19,397 nucleotides of DNA, from contig UQLR01000026.1 in the NCBI GenBank assembly GCA_900541975.1, positions 1 through 19,397 on the forward strand, read 5' to 3'. Source of the stretch: an uncultured Oscillospiraceae bacterium (GTDB taxonomy: Bacteria; Bacillota; Clostridia; Oscillospirales; Acutalibacteraceae). Below are positions 14,535 to 19,397 of the stretch, piece after piece; position 1 is the stretch's first letter; every line of letters starts with the position of its first letter. The notes beneath the pieces are model-generated. The model ran no database searches and had not been told where the DNA came from. It was given only the letters and a program-made list of their open reading frames with translations. The position numbers and the translations under genes are program-made.

Positions 14535-14645
14535 TATCTTCTTTCATCCAGACTATACTGTTGGTTTTGGAATTACACCAAATCGTGCGTTTTACGCTCG
14601 CGGACTTTACCGCCAATCGGGAATTTCACCCTGCCCCGAAGACAC
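14535..14645 (-). promoter_or_regulatory. FMN riboswitch (RFN element)
   Basis: Read on the minus strand, the canonical RFN blocks appear in order: TCTTCGGGGCAGGGTGAAAT, TTCCCGA, TTGGCGGTAAAGTCCGCGAG, ATTTGGTGTAATTCC, AACCAACAGTATAGTCTGGA and finally GATGAAAGAAGATA closing the first stem. This is the FMN-sensing aptamer found before riboflavin synthesis or uptake genes. It controls ribU and the kinase-wHTH gene through the terminator at 14434-14474. Confidence 0.96.
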
Positions 14646-14668
14646 TTTTATTCAGTTGTTTCCCCGCA

Positions 14669-14697
14669 ATTATAACATCAACTATTTTTGGAAGCAA
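14669..14697 (-). promoter_or_regulatory. Promoter of the riboswitch-ribU-kinase operon
   Basis: Minus strand TTGCTT (14692-14697), a 17-base spacer, and a perfect TATAAT (14669-14674). Transcription would begin about 20 bases before the aptamer. Confidence 0.75.
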
Positions 14698-14745
14698 TGA
14701 GTTGAAGAAAGTTCGGAAGCATTTCGGAAATCGTGTCATACTCAG

Positions 14746-15267
14746 TTACAGTTTTTCATACGAAACTAAGTCCGTGAGTGGAATCCTCAGATGTTCATGT
14801 CTTTCTGTATCTGCAACTTCTTCATTTCCATAACCGATTACTAAAATATTGATTGGCTCTAAATTATCGGGCAAATCAAATTCTTTCCGGATAACATCAG
14901 GCTGAAAGTAACATACCCATACGGTACCTAAACCTAATTCTGTTGCCTCCAACATCATATGGTCTGTTAGGATAGCTGCGTCAATGTCTCCGGTTTGCTT
15001 TTGGTCAAATGGGCGAACCCATGCTTTGTTATGATCTGCACATACAATAATTGCAAGAGGAGCATTATAAATATTTGCCCCTTTGCTGATTTTTTCCAGT
15101 CCCTCTTTGCTTTCTACTGCAATTAAGTGAACCGGCTGTAAGTTTGCTGCTGTTGGTGCAACATGAGCAGCCTGCAGAATTTTATCAAGCTTCTCTTTTT
15201 CTACCTTTTTGCTGCTGTAATTGCGTACAGAATACCGTTTTTTTGCAATCTCAATAAAATTCATCAT
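14746..15267 (-). CDS. Nitroreductase-family FMN-dependent oxidoreductase
   Basis: A 173-residue protein of the nitroreductase fold. Marks are RYSVRNYS (about 9-16, FMN phosphate contact), APTAANLQP (about 37-45), the ILTDHMMLEATELGLGTVWVC segment (family G[LI]GT[CV]W motif) and IGYGNEE near the end. These enzymes use FMN and NAD(P)H to reduce nitro groups, quinones or flavins. The start at ATG 15267 has AAAGGA about 7 bases upstream; a longer reading runs into the divergent promoter. It is divergent from the HxlR-type regulator and upstream of the FMN-riboswitch operon on the same strand, so it is probably controlled by HxlR and draws on the FMN made by its neighbours. The substrate is unknown. 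Confidence 0.92.
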   Translation of the reverse strand: MMNFIEIAKKRYSVRNYSSKKVEKEKLDKILQAAHVAPTAANLQPVHLIAVESKEGLEKISKGANIYNAPLAIIVCADHNKAWVRPFDQKQTGDIDAAILTDHMMLEATELGLGTVWVCYFQPDVIRKEFDLPDNLEPINILVIGYGNEEVADTERHEHLRIPLTDLVSYEKL

Positions 15268-15299
15268 GGTCAATCCTTTCTTGGTGCTGTATAATTTAG

Positions 15300-15327
15300 T
15301 TGACATATTCAATCGTCGTACTAATTT
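15300..15327 (+). promoter_or_regulatory. Promoter of the HxlR-family gene
   Basis: TTGACA (15300-15305), a 16-base spacer and TAATTT (15322-15327). It lies in the shared gap between the nitroreductase and the regulator. Confidence 0.5.
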
Positions 15328-15371
15328 TAACATGGTGCAGTAGAATAACAAGATTGCACTTTTCAGGTAGA

Positions 15372-15391
15372 TACTTCCCTCAAAGAAAGTA
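15372..15391. promoter_or_regulatory. Candidate HxlR operator
   Basis: TACTT (15372-15376) and AAGTA (15387-15391) form an inverted repeat with a 10-base centre, just ahead of the regulator's ribosome site. HxlR-family proteins commonly bind similar TACTT/AAGTA dyads near their own gene and its divergent partner. Autoregulation is inferred. Confidence 0.45.
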
Positions 15392-15416
15392 CCCAAAAAG
15401 GAGTGAATTTATAAAA

Positions 15417-15770
15417 ATGAATTATCAAAAAGATCAATTTAGTTGTCCAGTGGAAGCCACACTTTTTCTGATTGGAGGAAAATATAAACCTCTCATTCTT
15501 TGGCATTTGATAGAAAAACCTTTGCACTACATGGAATTACAACGCTTAATTCCAAAAGCCACACCTAAAATGCTTTCACAACAACTTCGCGATTTAGAAG
15601 AATGTGGCATGATTCACAGAGAAGTAATTCCAGAAAAACCACCTAAAACCTTGTATTCACTTACCGCCTTTGGAAAAAGTATCATTCCGGTATTAGATTC
15701 TATGTGTAACTGGGGAATACACTTTCTTGAAGGATTGGATATTACACCGCCTTGTGGTTCAAAACTGTAA
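15417..15770 (+). CDS. HxlR-family transcriptional regulator
   Basis: A 117-residue winged-helix protein. It has the family pattern FSCPVEATLFLIGGKYKPLILWHL, with the conserved N-terminal Cys (Cys10), then LQRLIPKATPKMLSQQLRDLEECGMIHRE as recognition helix and wing, and KTLYSLTAFGKSIIPVLDSMCNWG. HxlR relatives such as YodB sense quinones or diamide through that Cys and control nearby reductases. ATG 15417 is the first start that gives the conserved N-terminus; AAGGAG is about 13 bases away, a little far. The divergent nitroreductase is the obvious target. A weak hairpin (AGTCTA/TAGACT) follows the stop. Confidence 0.92.
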   Translation: MNYQKDQFSCPVEATLFLIGGKYKPLILWHLIEKPLHYMELQRLIPKATPKMLSQQLRDLEECGMIHREVIPEKPPKTLYSLTAFGKSIIPVLDSMCNWGIHFLEGLDITPPCGSKL

Positions 15771-15877
15771 ATAGTCTATTTGGGGAAGAGTAGACTGCCG
15801 TTTGTCGAATTTATATATGTTTTTTTCAAGTAACACAGGAAGCAATACTTGCAGCCTTATTTTATATAAAAAGAAGC

Positions 15878-15908
15878 GCCGGACAGAGCCAATAAGCCTA
15901 TGTCCGGC
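15878..15908 (-). terminator. Terminator after wHTH copy 3
   Basis: GCCGGACA (15878-15885) pairs with TGTCCGGC (15901-15908). Read on the minus strand the hairpin is followed by CTTCTTTTTAT, so it ends the wHTH transcript; it may also stop transcripts arriving from the HxlR gene. Confidence 0.75.
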
Positions 15909-15913
15909 ATTTC

Positions 15914-16336
15914 CTATATCACGGATTCAAATTTATATCCACTGCCCAGTACAGTGCGGATATAGCCACCCTTTGGTGTATCCGGCGTCAACTTGCGCCG
16001 GATCTGACTGATGATACTGGCAACGGCAGTGCCGCAGCGTTCACCGTCTCTATCCCATACGGCCTCATAAATCTGGCTGGCTGAGAATACCCAGCCAGGA
16101 TGACGAGCCAGATATGTAAGGACAGCAAACTCATGGTGAGTCAGAGTAACAAGTTGACCGCTGCAGGACACTGTCTGCTCCTTCAGCCGGATTTCCAGAT
16201 TTGTAAAAGAAAGAATGTTGCAAGGGAGAGGAGGCGCAATATGGTTAAGCTCCGGCTCGTTTGCGATAGTTTCCATAATTTTATTGAGTATATGTTCTTC
16301 GTGGTCAGTGACGGATAATATTAAAATTTTGCCCAT
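15914..16336 (-). CDS. Receiver-less OmpR-type wHTH protein, copy 3
   Basis: A 140-residue protein starting MGKILILSVTDHEEHILNKI. It has the same plan as copies 1 and 2: a stub of a receiver domain (about 1-45; TD replaces the acidic pair and no phosphoacceptor remains) joined to a full OmpR winged helix (about 46-138; VASIISQIRRKL recognition helix, IRTVLGSGYKF wing). AGGAGG precedes ATG 16336. Its first 16 bases overlap the end of the small membrane protein gene upstream, so the two are translationally coupled. It is about 85% identical by eye to copy 2, 3.4 kb away in the same orientation. Probably regulated with the membrane protein through the operator at 16644-16706. Confidence 0.88.
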   Translation of the reverse strand: MGKILILSVTDHEEHILNKIMETIANEPELNHIAPPLPCNILSFTNLEIRLKEQTVSCSGQLVTLTHHEFAVLTYLARHPGWVFSASQIYEAVWDRDGERCGTAVASIISQIRRKLTPDTPKGGYIRTVLGSGYKFESVI

Positions 16337-16599
16337 ATTGTTCGCCTCCTTTGCTTGGGGTAAATGCGGAAAACTGCTGCGCCAGTGGCCGCCAACAGTA
16401 CCAGAATCAGCATCGCGAACAGGCCGAAGCTCTCATAGTAGAACAGTTCATCCCAAAACAGGAGAATATCACAGAGAGCAGTCAAGGCAACCGTCCAGCG
16501 GACATACCGGGCCAGCCATTGCCGGAACACCAGCACAAGGACAACTGGCGGGACGATCAGCAGCGTCAGATTTAAAATCAAGGTCGGGGTCAGTTCCAT
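16321..16599 (-). CDS. Small membrane protein, about three helices, 92 aa
   Basis: The protein has three hydrophobic helices: about 5-25 (LTLLIVPPVVLVLVF), 34-49 (WTVALTALCDILLFW) and 56-78 (SFGLFAMLILVLLAATGAAVF), then a basic tail (YPKQRRRTIWAKF) expected inside the cell. GGGGAGG lies 7 bases before ATG 16599. The stop overlaps the wHTH copy 3 start by 16 bases. I do not recognise a family. Codon use is richer in G and C than in its AT-richer neighbours, suggesting a different origin. Given the coupling it might pass a membrane signal to the wHTH protein, as in a split one-component sensor, but nothing in its sequence proves this. Confidence 0.7.
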   Translation of the reverse strand: MELTPTLILNLTLLIVPPVVLVLVFRQWLARYVRWTVALTALCDILLFWDELFYYESFGLFAMLILVLLAATGAAVFRIYPKQRRRTIWAKF

Positions 16600-16631
16600 T
16601 GCGTTGCCTCCCCACTTTTGTTGATAAGGTC

Positions 16632-16722
16632 ATTGTAAAACCCAAATGTCCGCGAAATGTTACAGCGGCCAAAAAATTTCATTGAAAATCGGGGTGAAAT
16701 GTTACAACGCTCGGACATTTCA
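16632..16722 (-). promoter_or_regulatory. Operator/promoter with tandem AAATGT repeats
   Basis: AAATGT occurs at 16644, 16655 and 16697, with a degenerate AAATCG at 16686. They form two pairs, each with an 11-base period, 42 bases apart. The pairs include GAAATGTTACA twice (16654-16664, 16696-16706). TGAAATGT (16695-16702) also forms an inverted repeat with ACATTTCA (16715-16722). Tandem direct repeats at 10-11 bases are the usual OmpR/PhoB-type site. On the minus strand a TACAAT -10 lies at 16632-16637, with the proximal repeat exactly over the -35 position (16655-16660), as at activated promoters. It should drive the small membrane protein and wHTH copy 3. Confidence 0.6.
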
Positions 16723-16742
16723 AAAATTTCCTTGAGGAACGG

Positions 16743-16773
16743 TAAAAAAGCGGGGTAGCACAGGCCACCCCGC
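16743..16773 (-). terminator. Terminator after the 805-aa permease
   Basis: On the minus strand GCGGGGT and ACCCCGC form a perfect 7-bp GC-rich stem (+ strand 16750-16773), followed by six U (16744-16749). Confidence 0.88.
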
Positions 16774-16789
16774 CGATTCCATACAGTTA

Positions 16790-19207
16790 TTATTCCGTTC
16801 TCAACCGTTCCACCAAAGTATCTTTTTCAATGGATCGGCTAACTCCATAGCTAATGCAAATCTGCAACCCGACGAGCAAAATGGAGAATAAAAGAACCGG
16901 GAATATATTAAACTCAAAAAGGATAAATTTCAGGGCTAATACCTTATTTGCCAAATAACATAGCAAGGCACCTACTGTAACGCCAAAAAAGGTTGCCAAT
17001 ATTGCAGACTTTACACTAATGCTCATTCCCTCTCGGTAAAGCATTTTTCTTAGTTGTTGATTTGTCATTCCAACTGCCTGCAAAAGAGCAAATTCCCGTT
17101 TACGGACAATAGCGCTGCTGATCAGCATATTCACCATGTTTAATAACCCGAAAAGAATTACAAATGCAGAAATACCGTACAGACTGCTTGTGGTTGCCTT
17201 TATGAATCCTCTAATTGTAGAAAATTCTTCATTGTAAATTTTGAGCCTCAAATTTGGATTTCCGCTTATAAGCGCCATTATCCCATCTTGAACAGATTCC
17301 TTATAATCCGGGTCACAAAAAACGGATAAATGTGATGTATTATTATAAGGGGAAAGTTCTGCTATTGCTTCGCTGGTACAATAGAACAACCCTGTTGATG
17401 GGAAGTAAGCAATCCCGGCAACGGTAAAAGTTTTTTCAATGGTTTGTCCGGCAACATCAAAATGGAATAATAGTGTATCCCCAATTTTCAAATCGCCATA
17501 GTTTGTATCACTTCGATCTGTACGGTATTTATTGACAACTATGCCATCCAGACCGACTTCATCATAATTGATTGTACCGTCCACAAGTTCACTTGCATTA
17601 GCAACAAGTTCTGGTGATAGACTGTTTACAGTTTCTAAATTGTCCTCTGGCGAATCGTAGACAACTTTTGATTCTACTAAGCGGCCCACGACACATCCAT
17701 CCAATACAATCTTTTCTACGCCGGGAATTTTATATATTTGTGCCTGCAAATCCTCTGATAGAGGATTGTCTTGAATGATAGTCGGAAAACGCTCATAAAA
17801 GTTATCCATCTGTATGCCAATCTGGAAATCCTCGTCTAATGGATAGCTTTGTCGCAACATAGCTGGAAGATTGATGGAAGAAATGAGGATAGCTAATGCA
17901 ATCATCAAGGTTCCACTAATGCTCAATGAAATAATTGACATACGGTTTTTCTTCTGATTCATTTTCAGGTTGCTTTGCGCCAAAGTGTTTGGTGTAATCC
18001 GCTTCAATGTTTTGTGTCCTTGTCCGACCTTTTCCCCTTGAAATTTCATTGCTTCAATAGGAGAAGTTTTGGCAAGAAGTTTCGCTGGCTTTCTCAAAGC
18101 GAACTTGATAACAGCAAAAATCAAGAAACCAGACAATAAAACAATCGCCATATCATATAAAAGCCATCGTACCCCGGAGAGAATAACTACAATCAAAATA
18201 GAAATCAATGCTCCCAAAGGGATAAACCGTAATGCCAGTAAATTCCCCTGCATTTTCAAAAAGTAACGCAACTGTTTTTTCGTCGTCCCTAATGAAATAA
18301 ACTGGGCATACATAGGCATCGAATTGACAATGGAAATATAAAAAATACTGTAAATTACAAAGCTGCTGGCGAACATAATGAATATCGCAAAAAAGATAAT
18401 ACCGACCGCCACAGCACCATCAATATAGATTCCATCAATATATCTGTCATTTAGTATGATGTCAAAATCTTTAATACCTTCGGCTTCACCCTTACTTTTT
18501 AAGAAATCTTTTTGAGTGTCAGGACTCATATCGGCTTTTTCCGAATTAAGTGAAACTAATACATCAACAGTCGAGGCAGTTTGTGTGCTGTAAGTTAAAG
18601 AAAGCTCGCTGTACTGTTGTGCGTATTCTGTGCGGAAATGATCAGAGGTCAGAATATAAAACTGTTTTCCTTTTTCCTGCGTTTTGTTTTGGATAATGCC
18701 GCAAACAGTAAATGTGTTTTCTTTCAATTCGTTTGTCAAGGTGTCTACATATTCAAAGGAAAATGAATCACCTAATACCAATTTGTGAATAGACAGATAA
18801 GTTTCAGATACAAGTACCTCTGTATTGCTTTGCGGTAGGTTTCCATCCATCAGTTCAAAGCCCAAAAAGGACATTGCCGAATCATCCATGTATGCCAGAT
18901 CAGTGCGCCCATCACTGTTCACAATATTACCAAAAGTTTTGTAAACACCAACTGTTTCAAAATCATTATCGGTCTGTAACTTGTTTTTCGTATCTTCGCT
19001 CACAGCGCGAAACATAGCATGATAAGGTGCTTGTGTGGATTGTTTCAGTGCGTCATTTACTAAAATCGAAAAGACGGTTGCCATTAGGCAAGTCGCAATT
19101 ACAATAATAATTGCAGTGATTAAAGTCTTGAGCTTATGTTCCTTTAGGTCAGCTTTCGCCAGTTTCTTTATAATGGTGCTAGTGTCATTCTCAAAAGGCC
19201 ATGTCAT
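16790..19207 (-). CDS. FtsX-type ABC transporter permease, 805 aa
   Basis: A large permease with one N-terminal helix (about 27-50), an extracellular domain (about 52-262), helices at about 264-292, 324-346 and 350-370, another at 423-446, a second extracellular domain (about 450-670) and three closing helices (about 675-705, 730-752, 762-787). The duplicated plan of soluble domain plus FtsX helices is that of two-module FtsX permeases, which use ATP to move or extract lipids or peptides at the membrane rather than ordinary solutes. ATG 19207 has AAGGAGG about 8 bases upstream. The stop of the partner ATPase lies 14 bases before. A strong terminator follows. Its two-module form differs from the BceB-like pair at 3507-7704, so it is a separate transporter. 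Confidence 0.92.
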   Translation of the reverse strand: MTWPFENDTSTIIKKLAKADLKEHKLKTLITAIIIVIATCLMATVFSILVNDALKQSTQAPYHAMFRAVSEDTKNKLQTDNDFETVGVYKTFGNIVNSDGRTDLAYMDDSAMSFLGFELMDGNLPQSNTEVLVSETYLSIHKLVLGDSFSFEYVDTLTNELKENTFTVCGIIQNKTQEKGKQFYILTSDHFRTEYAQQYSELSLTYSTQTASTVDVLVSLNSEKADMSPDTQKDFLKSKGEAEGIKDFDIILNDRYIDGIYIDGAVAVGIIFFAIFIMFASSFVIYSIFYISIVNSMPMYAQFISLGTTKKQLRYFLKMQGNLLALRFIPLGALISILIVVILSGVRWLLYDMAIVLLSGFLIFAVIKFALRKPAKLLAKTSPIEAMKFQGEKVGQGHKTLKRITPNTLAQSNLKMNQKKNRMSIISLSISGTLMIALAILISSINLPAMLRQSYPLDEDFQIGIQMDNFYERFPTIIQDNPLSEDLQAQIYKIPGVEKIVLDGCVVGRLVESKVVYDSPEDNLETVNSLSPELVANASELVDGTINYDEVGLDGIVVNKYRTDRSDTNYGDLKIGDTLLFHFDVAGQTIEKTFTVAGIAYFPSTGLFYCTSEAIAELSPYNNTSHLSVFCDPDYKESVQDGIMALISGNPNLRLKIYNEEFSTIRGFIKATTSSLYGISAFVILFGLLNMVNMLISSAIVRKREFALLQAVGMTNQQLRKMLYREGMSISVKSAILATFFGVTVGALLCYLANKVLALKFILFEFNIFPVLLFSILLVGLQICISYGVSRSIEKDTLVERLRTE

Positions 19208-19221
19208 AGCTTGCCACCTCC

Positions 19222-19397
19222 TTACTCCACAATCTTTCCGTCCTCAATGCGGACAATCCGATCTGCAAGGCGGGCAATGTCGTTATTGTGGGTAATCATC
19301 ACAACAGTTTGCCGGAACTCTGCACTGGTGCGCTTGATAAGCCCCAGCACCTCGGCGCTGGTCTTGCTGTCAAGGTTGCCGGTCGGCTCGTCGGCCA
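19222..19397 (-). CDS. ABC transporter ATP-binding protein, C-terminal part (cut by window edge)
   Basis: The last 57 residues of an ABC ATPase are visible. They start at the end of Walker B (ADEPTGNLDS, which includes the D-loop), run through EVLGLIKRTSAEF and VVMITHNNDIARLADR with the switch His, and finish IEDGKIVE. The pattern EPTGNLDS is typical of MacB/LolD-type ATPases paired with FtsX permeases. It ends 14 bases before the permease start. Walker A and the signature lie outside the window. The visible stretch is clearly richer in G and C than the permease gene it feeds. Confidence 0.92.
   Translation of the reverse strand, partial: ADEPTGNLDSKTSAEVLGLIKRTSAEFRQTVVMITHNNDIARLADRIVRIEDGKIVE

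Noticed and set aside
16351..16575. 74-codon plus-strand open frame opposite the small membrane protein
   Set aside because: It has no ribosome site and a Gln/His/Arg-rich composition typical of an antisense shadow; the minus-strand frame has GGGGAGG and clear membrane helices.

Overview
The window looks like chromosome of a low-to-mid GC Firmicute of the Clostridia, most likely a gut commensal of the Lachnospiraceae/Oscillospiraceae kind; the species cannot be told from sequence alone. The grounds are AGGAGG-type ribosome sites, a Bce-like peptide-sensing module, RibU riboflavin uptake under an FMN riboswitch, and conjugative-element-style accessory genes (ParM/ParR, SLOG, a sigma-like protein with an HTH_16 partner). 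No rRNA, tRNA, CRISPR array, integrase or transposase was seen.

Layout. 1-836: a gene tail at the edge, a small hypothetical protein and a DUF523 (TudS-like) protein. 973-7704: a five-gene module of response regulator, intramembrane-sensing histidine kinase, one ABC ATPase and two different FtsX-type permeases; a candidate BceR-type box sits between kinase and ATPase. 7809-8589: a 54-residue DUF6440-like protein enclosed by a near-perfect 18/19-nt inverted repeat, then a receiver-less winged-helix (wHTH) protein. 8622-12472: accessory genes typical of integrative conjugative elements, namely ParM and ParR with repeats in the leader, a divergent XRE regulator, a SLOG protein, a hairpin-rich leader, and a sigma-like protein overlapping an HTH_16 protein; no xis or int follows them. 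12468-16336: a flavin block flanked by two very similar wHTH genes in the same orientation. 16321-19397: a small membrane protein overlapping the third wHTH copy, a candidate OmpR-type operator, and an 805-residue FtsX permease with the tail of its ATPase.

The most notable system is the flavin operon on the minus strand: promoter, FMN riboswitch, intrinsic terminator, ribU, then a gene joining a complete-looking bacterial riboflavin kinase domain to an OmpR-type DNA-binding domain. This parallels archaeal RbkR (regulator plus kinase) but uses the bacterial kinase fold and the opposite domain order. Inferred working: RibU imports riboflavin, the fusion converts it to FMN and may report flavin status to DNA, while FMN shuts the operon through the riboswitch; a flavin-dependent nitroreductase and an HxlR regulator lie next door.

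A second theme is regulator proliferation. Four receiver-less OmpR-type wHTH proteins lie within about 8.3 kb, three of them sharing the same remnant of a receiver domain, one carrying a kinase instead.
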